A stretch of 64,000 bases of DNA, taken from contig NZ_JAEUAK010000009.1 of the NCBI RefSeq assembly GCF_019511345.1, positions 1-64,000 of the forward strand. Reading direction: 5' to 3'. A program made the position numbers and the translations under genes. This DNA comes from Rhizobium mesosinicum (GTDB lineage Bacteria; Pseudomonadota; Alphaproteobacteria; Rhizobiales; Rhizobiaceae). A model generated the notes under the pieces. It saw nothing but the letters and a program-made list of their open reading frames with translations. It was not told the origin of the DNA and did no database searches. This document shows, piece by piece, positions 22,928 to 30,365 of the stretch (the stretch's first letter is position 1; the number at the start of each line of letters is the position of its first letter).

Positions 22928-23863
22928 TTACCAACGGTCGAGGCCGAGCAGCTTGCGGCCGAGCGGCGTCAGTTCGGCAGTCTTGGCATTGTGCTTTTCC
23001 CACTCACGCGGGTCGCCAGGGAAGGCGTCGCGCTTTGGATGGTCGAGCTCCCGCCATAGGCGGATACGCTCTTCGCGCTCTTCGGCATTGTCGTATTCAG
23101 CCGGATGCATGGAGATATACTGCGCCATGCGCACGCGGTTCTCCGCGTGGTTCGGGCGAACGCCATGGGCGAGCAGCGAATTGAAGATCATCAAATCGCC
23201 CGGCTCCATATCGATGTTGACGGCGGAAAGCCCGGTCATATCGGGATGCATGGGATCGCGATCCTCGGGCTGCGTCTTCACCCATTCTTCGAAATGCTCG
23301 AAGAGATAGGGAACGCACTGGAAGCCGCCGACATCGCCATCCTGCTTCTTGAGGCTCAGCACGCCCTGCACGCCGATCGGCAGCGGCCGGATCGACGTAT
23401 CGACGTCCCAGTGGATGAAGCCGTTCGGATTGCCTTTGACCTTCTTCGGCGGGTTCAGGTTGGCGCGATCGATCGTCACCCAAAGATCTTCACGATCCCA
23501 GATATCGACAAAGACGTCGTAGACGCGCTTCTCCATCCGGTTGTCCCAGAGAGCCTGGTGATTGTAGATCTCCAGCATGCCGGTATTGTTGAGCTCTTTC
23601 ATCTTGTGCTCACGGCGCTGCGGCGCATACCAGGTCGAAACGTCGTTCGGATCCTTCTCGTCAAAACGCCAGAGCACCTCCACAAGTCGCTCGACATTCG
23701 CCGCAGGAACGGCCTGGCGAACGATGACATAGCCCTTCGTCGTCCAGTGCTGCCAGTCCGCCTCCGATAGCACGCGCAGCGGCAGCGTCTTCTTGATATC
23801 CTTGAGCTGCGTGGTGACCGACGACGCCGTCGGATGAGCGTCGCGTTTCACTGCCAGTTGCAT
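22928..23863 (-). CDS. Phytanoyl-CoA dioxygenase (PhyH) family protein
   Basis: A 311-residue non-haem iron, 2-oxoglutarate-dependent dioxygenase. The likely iron ligands are His and Asp in 'FIHWDVDTSIR' and the distal His in 'LLAHGVRPNHAENRVR', where the following Arg would bind 2-oxoglutarate. The substrate is unknown. The ATG follows GGGAGGA. A cupin-AraC regulator (23999-24862) is divergent from it, 135 bases away, and probably controls it. Confidence 0.87.
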   Translation of the reverse strand: MQLAVKRDAHPTASSVTTQLKDIKKTLPLRVLSEADWQHWTTKGYVIVRQAVPAANVERLVEVLWRFDEKDPNDVSTWYAPQRREHKMKELNNTGMLEIYNHQALWDNRMEKRVYDVFVDIWDREDLWVTIDRANLNPPKKVKGNPNGFIHWDVDTSIRPLPIGVQGVLSLKKQDGDVGGFQCVPYLFEHFEEWVKTQPEDRDPMHPDMTGLSAVNIDMEPGDLMIFNSLLAHGVRPNHAENRVRMAQYISMHPAEYDNAEEREERIRLWRELDHPKRDAFPGDPREWEKHNAKTAELTPLGRKLLGLDRW

Positions 23864-23998
23864 GAGATCCTCCCATCATTTGATCCATTCCTGTTGTTTC
23901 AGGCGATGGAGGGAGTCTAGCGGCTAATCGCAGCTCATGTTGTGCCAGCTTGGCAAATTATGATACTATTCTGGCGTCGCTTATCTGAAAGGCGCTTG

Positions 23999-24862
23999 AT
24001 GAGGCCGTATCTCGAAATCCTGCCACGCCATGCGGACAGCTCCTGGAGCATGCTGAACCGGCGGCTGGATGACGCGATTCCCTTCCAGTGGCACCACCAT
24101 CCCGAATTCGAGCTGACGCTCACGCTGAACTCCATCGGCCAGCGTTTAATCGGCGACCATACCGGAGAGTATGAGGATGGCGACCTCGTCCTCGTCGGCC
24201 CAAACCTGCCGCACACCTGGGTATCGCGTGCGAAATACGACGAGGCAAACCCGCATGTCGCCCTCGTGCTCTGGTTCCACCCGGACTGGATACGGAAGAT
24301 GACATCAGGGGCCGTCGAGCTTCGCCCCGTCGAAGCGATGCTTGCCCGCGCCGAGCGCGGTCTGCACTTCTCCAAGGAAGCCGCCGCAGCAGTACGCAGC
24401 GATATCGAAGCGATCTTTACAAAACCGCCCGCCGAGCGACTGCTCTCACTCTTTAACATTCTCGGCGCCATCGCCGGTGATCGGCAAGCATCCGCACTCG
24501 CCAGCGCACCCGGCCAGAGCCGGGAACTGCAGGAGAGCCGTGAGCGTATCGACCGTGTCCTCACCCACCTGCATCTGCATTATGCCCGCACGATCGCACT
24601 GGAAGAACTTGCCGATATAGCCGCGCTCAGCGTCTCCGGCCTGCACCGCCTCTTCCGTCGCCATACCGGCACCACCGTCTCGGACTATCTGATCCGCATG
24701 CGCATCGGTGATGCCTGCGCCCGCCTTTCGGCCACGGCCCAGCCGGTCGGCCATATCGCCGATGCCGTCGGCTATGGTTCGCTTGCCAATTTCAACAGAC
24801 AGTTCAGGACGCAGACCGGAATGACGCCGCGGGAATACCGCAACGTCTTCCGCCCCGCTTAA
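23999..24862 (+). CDS. AraC family regulator with cupin domain
   Basis: A 287-residue regulator. The N-terminal cupin-like sensing domain includes 'PFQWHHHPEFELTLTL' with clustered histidines and 'GDLVLVGPNLPHTW'. Two helix-turn-helix motifs are at the C-terminus: 'IALEELADIAALSVSGLHRLF' and 'VGHIADAVGYGSLANFNRQF'. The ATG at 23999 begins the domain. It is divergent from the PhyH dioxygenase gene and likely regulates it. Its stop overlaps the stop of the convergent EamA gene by 4 bases. Confidence 0.87.
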   Translation: MRPYLEILPRHADSSWSMLNRRLDDAIPFQWHHHPEFELTLTLNSIGQRLIGDHTGEYEDGDLVLVGPNLPHTWVSRAKYDEANPHVALVLWFHPDWIRKMTSGAVELRPVEAMLARAERGLHFSKEAAAAVRSDIEAIFTKPPAERLLSLFNILGAIAGDRQASALASAPGQSRELQESRERIDRVLTHLHLHYARTIALEELADIAALSVSGLHRLFRRHTGTTVSDYLIRMRIGDACARLSATAQPVGHIADAVGYGSLANFNRQFRTQTGMTPREYRNVFRPA

Positions 24863-25746
24863 ACCCCGGCCGTTCGCCGCAGGCTGGCGAAGCCAAGGCC
24901 TATGACCGCCGCCAGAACGCAGGCAATCCCGAAAATCTGGTTGGTACCGATCGCCTCTCCGAGGATGAGGAATGCGAAAATGACGGCTGTAGCCGGCGCA
25001 ACAGCCGTAAAGAGAGAGGCCTCCGCGCCGCTGACGCGCTCTGCTCCCGCATACCAGAGAATGAAGCCGCCAACCGTCGGCACCAGCGCGTAATAGACGA
25101 CCGCAAGCAGAGCAGGTTGCGAGGCGATGCCGATATCGTGATGCTCGAACAAGGCGGGCACACCCGCAACGGCGAAGCCGATGGTCGTCATCAGCGCCGA
25201 CTGCGTCAATGGCGGAATGAACGTATTAAGCCGCTTGTTGAGCAGGATGAACAGCCCCTCGCAGACGACCGCGCCGAAAATTAGCATGTCACCGACAAGC
25301 GACCCACTGCCGGCAGCCGGCGAAAAGGCAATGGAAAAGACGCCGGCGGCGGCCAGCCCGATTGCCAGAAGCAGGAAGCGTTGCGGCCTCTCGCCAAGCA
25401 CGAGGATGGAGATTGCCGCGGAGACGACCGGCAGCGTGCCGATGATGACGCCGGCATTGGCCGCCGACGTCAGCGACAGGCCCGAAATCAACAGCGTCGT
25501 GTAGCCTACGCTCCCCGCACCCGCCTGCGTGACGAGGATCAGCCAACCCCGCCCGGAAAGCCGCGGCAGCCGCGCTCCTGTCCAGCGCATCAGGAAGAGG
25601 AAAAAGGGAAAGGCCACCGCAAAACGCAAGGCCGTCGCCGTAAAAGGCGGCAATCCGGAAGCAATGACCTTGCTGGCGACAACGGTGCTGCCGACTGTCG
25701 TCATGGCCAATGTGAGATAGATATAACCTTGAAATTCCCTGCTCAT
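24859..25746 (-). CDS. DMT family transporter (EamA)
   Basis: A 295-residue inner-membrane protein with two EamA repeats and about ten helices, such as 'GYTTLLISGLSLTSAANAGVIIG'. It probably exports a small metabolite or amino-acid-like compound. The ATG at 25746 follows AAAGGAG; a longer upstream frame is not used. It follows the AraC gene at 25830 at a gap of 83 bases on the same strand, so that regulator may control it. It is convergent with another AraC gene, overlapping by 4 bases. Confidence 0.87.
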   Translation of the reverse strand: MSREFQGYIYLTLAMTTVGSTVVASKVIASGLPPFTATALRFAVAFPFFLFLMRWTGARLPRLSGRGWLILVTQAGAGSVGYTTLLISGLSLTSAANAGVIIGTLPVVSAAISILVLGERPQRFLLLAIGLAAAGVFSIAFSPAAGSGSLVGDMLIFGAVVCEGLFILLNKRLNTFIPPLTQSALMTTIGFAVAGVPALFEHHDIGIASQPALLAVVYYALVPTVGGFILWYAGAERVSGAEASLFTAVAPATAVIFAFLILGEAIGTNQIFGIACVLAAVIGLGFASLRRTAGV

Positions 25747-25829
25747 CTGCCGCTCCTTTCGAGACGGAGCAAGCAAACAGCCTAAGAGGCCAGGGGTCTT
25801 GAACGAAATTGCAAGGGACAAGCAAGCGA

Positions 25830-26630
25830 TCAGGAATGCCCGCGCGCATAGGTGCCGGGCGTCAGGCCATAGCGGGAAACGAAGGCGCGCGTCATATGGC
25901 TCTGGTCGGCAAAGCCGCTTTCGACTGCAGCCTCGGCGAGCGTCGCACCACCGGCGATCAGCCGGCGGGCAAGATGGACGCGGGCCTGAACGTGATAGGC
26001 ATGCGGCGTGAAACCCGTCGCCCGCGCAAAGGCGCGCAGCACCTGAAACCGGCTGAGGCCGCTCTCCCTTGCCAGATCGGCAAGCGATATCTCGGCGGCG
26101 GGATCATCATCGATCATGCTGCGGGCATGAACAATGGAATGCGGTGCCATGGCCGGCCCCTCCCGCATCGCCGTTTCGCGCAGAGCATCGGCAATGACCG
26201 ACAAGAACAGCTCTTCGCAGCGCATCCGTTCTTCATCGCCGGTCACAGCGGAAAACAGCACGCGAAATCGATCGGCGAGTAGACCATCGTGGATGACAGG
26301 ACGCGGAATTTCCGAGCGATTGGTCCCGCCTCCTGCAATCTCGCGCGCAAGACCCTCCATCACCGCAGGATCGAAATAGAGGATCCTCCAGGAGCGTGCC
26401 TCGCCGATCGGCGCCCCGTCATGAACCTCGTTCGGGTTGACCGTGATAAGATCGCCGGCCTCCGCCTCGACCATGCCGCGCCCGCTCAGCGATTTTTGAG
26501 CCCCGGAAAAGATGAGGCCAATACCGAACTGCTCATGCGTATGACGCGCGAAACGATGGCCTGATGTCGCCGCCACTGCTTCCACGCCCGGTACAGACGA
26601 GCGCAGCATCCTGAACTGGCTGATGGCCAT
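25830..26630 (-). CDS. AraC family regulator
   Basis: A 266-residue regulator. The N-terminal AraC_binding cupin has 'RFARHTHEQFGIGLIFSGAQ' and 'GDLITVNPNEVHDG'. The C-terminal HTH pair is 'ISLADLARESGLSRFQVLRAF' and 'LAEAAVESGFADQSHMTRAF'. The ATG at 26630 follows AAGGAG. It is upstream of and on the same strand as the EamA exporter gene; AraC-exporter pairs of this layout usually control export of the compound sensed by the regulator. Confidence 0.88.
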   Translation of the reverse strand: MAISQFRMLRSSVPGVEAVAATSGHRFARHTHEQFGIGLIFSGAQKSLSGRGMVEAEAGDLITVNPNEVHDGAPIGEARSWRILYFDPAVMEGLAREIAGGGTNRSEIPRPVIHDGLLADRFRVLFSAVTGDEERMRCEELFLSVIADALRETAMREGPAMAPHSIVHARSMIDDDPAAEISLADLARESGLSRFQVLRAFARATGFTPHAYHVQARVHLARRLIAGGATLAEAAVESGFADQSHMTRAFVSRYGLTPGTYARGHS

Positions 26631-26689
26631 GGCAATCTCCTTCGCGGCCGACTCTGCCAGCCGGCGGCGAGCCTATCAAGCCCAGAGTG

Positions 26690-26725
26690 GGCAGCAGTTT
26701 TGCGTCCGGAATTGCGTTAAAACAA
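26690..26725. repeat. Partial copy of rhizobial dispersed repeat
   Basis: GCAGTTTTGCGTCCGGAATT and the following GCGTTAAAACAA match the middle of the element at 10024-10128 (GGATTTTGCG, TTCGGACCTGCG, TGAAAACAAA). Only the central third is present, downstream of the aminoglycoside kinase gene, where it supplies the T-rich end of that gene's terminator. Confidence 0.55.
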
Positions 26726-26742
26726 GAGTTCTAAAAGAACTC
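26716..26742 (-). terminator. Terminator overlapping the kinase stop codon
   Basis: On the minus strand GAGTTCT-3 bases-AGAACTC (26726-26742), a perfect 7-base-pair stem, is followed by TTGTTTT. The hairpin overlaps the stop codon (26731-26733) of the aminoglycoside kinase gene. Confidence 0.65.
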
Positions 26743-27528
26743 GTCGAGGAGCTGATAATAGTCCATCTTGACGGGATCGATGATCGACAGGCCATAGGCA
26801 TTGAGAAACAGCCGCACGAATTCCTCGCCGAGATTATCGGCAATGCTGCGGCAGGCGAGCGCGATATCCTGGTAGCGGTCGGCCACACCAAGGCGGCAGC
26901 AGTCGATATAACCCGCAAGCCGCCCGCCAGCCGCCATGAAATTCGGCTGGCAGGCGTCGCCATGCGCAATAACGAGATTTTCGCTATCCGGCCGCAGCCG
27001 CTGCAATTCGCCAAAGAGGAAGAAGGCGCTTTTGCCGAGCCGCTCCTCGTCGAAATCCGTCTCGTCGACGACGCCGGCCCGCACGCGCGCTGCAGCGGCC
27101 GCGAGGCGCTTCTCCAGACGATGATCGAACGGACAGGCATTGATATCGAGGCTGTGGAGGGCACTGAGCGCTGAGGCAAGGATCTCGATGCGCTCTTCGG
27201 GCAGCAGTGTTGCTGCAGTGACGAGATCGGCGCCCGGCAGTGCCGTCATCAGCAGGAAGCTGCGCTCTCCGTCGCTCTCATGGGCGACGACCTCTGGACA
27301 ATCGAGGCCCTGACTGCGAAGCCAGATAAGTCTCTCGGCCTCATCGGCAAGCTCGCAAAACGGCCCGGCCTCCTCGACCTTCAGGTAAAGTCCGGGACGC
27401 CTCTCGCCTTCCAGGCGGAAAACGCTAGCCGAGGAACGGCCGAGCGCATCACGCCGCCATTCATAGCCACCAAGATGGCTCCGGAGGGAAACTGGAAGTC
27501 TGCCATCCTCTTGAAGTGGAACGACCAT
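26731..27528 (-). CDS. APH(3')-type aminoglycoside phosphotransferase
   Basis: A 265-residue kinase of the aminoglycoside 3'-phosphotransferase family. The catalytic loop 'HGDACQPN' and the metal-binding 'GYIDCCRLGVADRYQD' are the family's diagnostic motifs, and 'FLLMTALPGAD' matches the ATP-binding linker. It is of normal length and intact. It may phosphorylate aminoglycosides or a related natural aminosugar. No transposon or integron remnant flanks it, so it looks like a resident chromosomal copy; whether it confers resistance cannot be told from sequence. Confidence 0.85.
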   Translation of the reverse strand: MVVPLQEDGRLPVSLRSHLGGYEWRRDALGRSSASVFRLEGERRPGLYLKVEEAGPFCELADEAERLIWLRSQGLDCPEVVAHESDGERSFLLMTALPGADLVTAATLLPEERIEILASALSALHSLDINACPFDHRLEKRLAAAAARVRAGVVDETDFDEERLGKSAFFLFGELQRLRPDSENLVIAHGDACQPNFMAAGGRLAGYIDCCRLGVADRYQDIALACRSIADNLGEEFVRLFLNAYGLSIIDPVKMDYYQLLDEFF

Positions 27529-27578
27529 GACGATCCTGTGATGGGTAGAAACTCTGCCTGAAAGCCGGTGTGGGCGCC

Positions 27579-27740
27579 TTAGTGGACGGTTCCGGCGGGC
27601 GCGCTTTCCAGGAGAATTTCGAAAGCTTCTTCCAGAGCGGCGACCAGAATATCGGTCAGCTCGTCTGCCTTATTTTCCAGAAACATCAGGCTGACAGCTT
27701 CTTCCTGGCGCTCGAAGAAGTGCTCGATCTCGTTCGACAT
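27579..27740 (-). CDS. Acidic small protein, 53 residues
   Basis: Unrecognised small acidic, helical protein: 'NEIEHFFERQEEAVSLMF' then 'DELTDILVAALEEAFEIL'. The ATG at 27740 follows AGGGA, and the reading frame carries on with a balanced amphipathic pattern, which supports expression. No motif is known. It sits between the aminoglycoside kinase gene and the DUF930 pair. Confidence 0.55.
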   Translation of the reverse strand: MSNEIEHFFERQEEAVSLMFLENKADELTDILVAALEEAFEILLESAPAGTVH

Positions 27741-27841
27741 ATCATGTGTCCCTTCGCTACCGTACCATAACGGCGATGGGGAAACGATAGAGATGGTTTC
27801 TTGCGTGTGGCTTGTTCCAGGATGTGCCGGCCGCGCCGGTG

Positions 27842-28936
27842 TCAATACGGAAACCCCCTGCTTTTCCACTGACTACGCGGAACTGCGCTCCCAACGCGGA
27901 ATGCGAAGGAAACAACCTTTGTGGCATCCGGATCCACCTCACAGCGAAGGCTCACGTCATACCAATTCTCTGACGTGCGGAAAGCAGCCTCGAGATTGAG
28001 AACAGTGCCGCTGGACAATCCTTGTTGCGGAAGGATTGTCGGCGCAAAACTTGGAGAAGAATGAACAAGTTGCTGCCGAAGCTCAGTGGAGCACAGCTGA
28101 CCGAAACGCTGCTTGCGTGGCAAACCATCTATTAAAGTCCTTGCGACAGGATCCTCGCTATCGGTTTGCGAGAACAATGTCTTGGCGACTTTCAGGTTGT
28201 TCTTCACGGGTTCGGCTTTGGAGGTCTCTGAAGGCTTAGGCTCCGGCGGCTTCACCTGCTCAATACTCGTCATGGTTTCGCCGGACATTTCTGCAAGGGG
28301 CGCGTTGCGCTCCGGGGAAACGTCAGTGGCCATCGTCTTGGGCAAAGTCACATCGTCCGGTACGGGAGCCGCCGGCGGCGTTTCTATTGGCGGTTTTTCT
28401 TTAGCAGACGCATCCGCAGGCTGATCAGCCTCCGAATCATGTTGTGGCGCTGCTTCAGCAGGCCTCACTTCGCCCTCTGAAGAATTTCCCGTTGTCGATT
28501 TTTGAGGACCGCTATTCTTGTCGCTGAATTCAGTTACCGATCGCAAACTCGGCATGGGCATTGGCTTTGCCCGATCGGGAGCTTTATCCGCCGGCGGAGG
28601 CGGCGGTGGTGGCGGCGGCTCTGCCTTCGCCTGTTCCTTGGGCTTCTCTTCCTCTTTCGGCTTCTCCTCGCGCTTCTTTTCTTCCGGCTTTTTCTCCTCC
28701 GGCGGCGGCACTAGCTCGACCTTTACGCTCTCATCCTCGGCGGGTTTCGCGTGGATGTCAGGGAGCCCGAAAATCAGCAGCGCGACGATCGGCACATGCA
28801 CCAGCACGGACGCGATAACACCCCAGCGAGCGCGAGGCTCCTGGTGTTCCGTCTCGTGGTCGGTATCTGCCGGTTCGACTTCTTCTTCTGTCACAGCAGC
28901 GATGTGGCCTTTAAAACCGGCAGCATCAAGCCACAA
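27842..28936 (-). CDS. DUF930 protein, TonB-like N-terminus, paralogue 1
   Basis: A 364-residue predicted envelope protein. One membrane helix near residues 38-60 ('WGVIASVLVHVPIVALLIFGLP') is followed by a long Pro/Glu/Lys-rich segment ('EEKKPEEKKREEKPKEEEK', then a run of prolines) like a TonB stalk. The C-terminal DUF930 domain has 'FGQLCSTELRQQLVH', 'NWYDVSLRCEVDPDATKVVSFAFRVG' and 'VPRSQW'. The start is uncertain (TTG at 28936 or GTG at 28894). The function is unknown. It is the second of two tandem DUF930 genes. Confidence 0.75.
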   Translation of the reverse strand: MWLDAAGFKGHIAAVTEEEVEPADTDHETEHQEPRARWGVIASVLVHVPIVALLIFGLPDIHAKPAEDESVKVELVPPPEEKKPEEKKREEKPKEEEKPKEQAKAEPPPPPPPPPADKAPDRAKPMPMPSLRSVTEFSDKNSGPQKSTTGNSSEGEVRPAEAAPQHDSEADQPADASAKEKPPIETPPAAPVPDDVTLPKTMATDVSPERNAPLAEMSGETMTSIEQVKPPEPKPSETSKAEPVKNNLKVAKTLFSQTDSEDPVARTLIDGLPRKQRFGQLCSTELRQQLVHSSPSFAPTILPQQGLSSGTVLNLEAAFRTSENWYDVSLRCEVDPDATKVVSFAFRVGSAVPRSQWKSRGFPY

Positions 28937-28984
28937 ATGGAAAAAACCTTGTGATGATGGCCTTCGTGACCGTTAGCAGCGGGC

Positions 28985-29728
28985 TCACTGGTCGGCCTCG
29001 CCATCCTCGGCCACCAGATTGTGTTCCTGCCACAGGTCCTTCGGAATGACATCGCCAATCGCAAAGGCAAAGGCGGTGACGGTCTTCCCCGCGGGATCCA
29101 CTTCGCAATGGAAGCGGATATTGAACCAATTACGCTTGCTCCGGAAAGCCCCGCCGTCCACCTCGATACTGTTGCCCCTCACCTTCTCCGGCTTCATGGC
29201 GTATGGCGCGACAAGATCGGGCGCCGATCCCGGACGGGAACGACTGACCTGCTCCAGCGCTTCGAGGTTGCAGAGCTGCAGATAGCGCTCCTCACTGGAC
29301 AGCGTGCCAAGCAACTGAAGTGCCACGCGGCTGCGCGGGTTGGCGAGTGTTTTTGCAGAAGAGAGTTCCGTTGCCTGCCTCAGCGGTGGTGGACCCGATC
29401 CCATCGGCTTCGGCAGCGCAGGCGGGAACGAAGGCATCTCTCTGGATGCCGTCTCAGGCGCCACCGGCACGATGTCCCCACCCGCCGAACTTCCGCTGTC
29501 TCCATGGCTTAGCGGAGGCGGCACGACCGCAGGCGGCGGAACCGGGATCGCAGCAGCAGGCGGCGGTGTCACGACTTCAACGTCGATGCTCTCTTCCTGC
29601 GGCGCCCTAGTCGGCTGCACGTCAGGCAGGAAAGCAAGCAGAAGCAAGCCGATGACCAGATGCAGCACGAGCGATGCCGGCAATGCTGGATCGAACTTTC
29701 CTCTCTGCAACAGGCCGGCATGTTCCAT
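28985..29728 (-). CDS. DUF930 protein, paralogue 2
   Basis: A 247-residue relative of the protein at 27842-28936. It has an N-terminal membrane helix ('LPASLVLHLVIGLLLLAFLP'), a shorter Pro-rich linker, and a C-terminal DUF930 domain ('YLQLCNLEALEQVSRS', 'NWFNIRFHCEVDPAGKTVTAFAFAIGDVIPKDLW'). The start is uncertain: the ATG at 29728 is used, with a TTG at 29758 as the alternative. The pair is 48 bases apart on the same strand and probably cotranscribed. The function is unknown. Confidence 0.75.
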   Translation of the reverse strand: MEHAGLLQRGKFDPALPASLVLHLVIGLLLLAFLPDVQPTRAPQEESIDVEVVTPPPAAAIPVPPPAVVPPPLSHGDSGSSAGGDIVPVAPETASREMPSFPPALPKPMGSGPPPLRQATELSSAKTLANPRSRVALQLLGTLSSEERYLQLCNLEALEQVSRSRPGSAPDLVAPYAMKPEKVRGNSIEVDGGAFRSKRNWFNIRFHCEVDPAGKTVTAFAFAIGDVIPKDLWQEHNLVAEDGEADQ

Positions 29729-29836
29729 CGGCAAGGCAAATCCATGCTCTGGGTTCAAGGTGCAGCGACACTGCCAGCACCGCGGAACAACCGCAACGCT
29801 GCATCTGGCTCGTCACGAGTTATCGGCCATTCTGCC

Positions 29837-30130
29837 CTATGAGAGCGACCCGATGATGTCGCGATAATTCACTTCCGAGAATGCCTTCAGGGTTTTCGTA
29901 CGCACATTGCCAGCCATGGCGAGCGTCAGCGTGAAGCGCGCCATCACCCGATCATCAGGCGCCTCGCAGATGGCCGCCATGTCATATTCGCCCATGGTGA
30001 GATAGAATTTATCGAAGGAACCGCCCATGCTGCCGAGCAAATTCCTTGCCGCATCCAGCCGCTTGGCAGAGTCCTTTACGGTCCGGATACCCTGATCGGT
30101 CCAGTTTATCAGCAGAATGTACGTAGTCAT
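29837..30130 (-). CDS. GYD domain protein
   Basis: A 97-residue protein of the GYD domain family, a small ferredoxin-like fold: 'YILLINWTDQGIRTVKDSAKRLDAARNLL', 'FYLTMGEYDMAAICEAPDDRVMARFTL' and a C-terminal 'FSEVNYRDIIGSL'. The ATG at 30130 follows a GGAGGT site and begins the domain. The function is unknown. It is separated from the DUF930 genes by about 110 bases. Confidence 0.85.
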   Translation of the reverse strand: MTTYILLINWTDQGIRTVKDSAKRLDAARNLLGSMGGSFDKFYLTMGEYDMAAICEAPDDRVMARFTLTLAMAGNVRTKTLKAFSEVNYRDIIGSLS

Positions 30131-30307
30131 ACTGCACCTCCCGGCGGAGGCCACGGTCACGCGGCGCATGATACCGCTCGCACGCCGCGACCGCTCTCTT
30201 CCCCGCGGCCGAAATTATAAGCCTGTCACTCCATGGGGACAAGCAATGCCGGAAACATCAATCGGGCTAGACATGTCCCATTGGGCTAATCCGCTCCGCC
30301 TTGCAGA

Positions 30308-30340
30308 CAAAGAAAACCCGGCCAGCAGTACTGACCGGGT
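30308..30340 (-). terminator. rpoD terminator
   Basis: On the minus strand ACCCGGTCAG pairs with CTGGCCGGGT across a five-base loop (one mismatch) and is followed by TTTTCTTT. It lies 26-58 bases after the rpoD stop. Confidence 0.75.
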
Positions 30341-30365
30341 TCTGATTTCAGTCCTCATCGACGCC

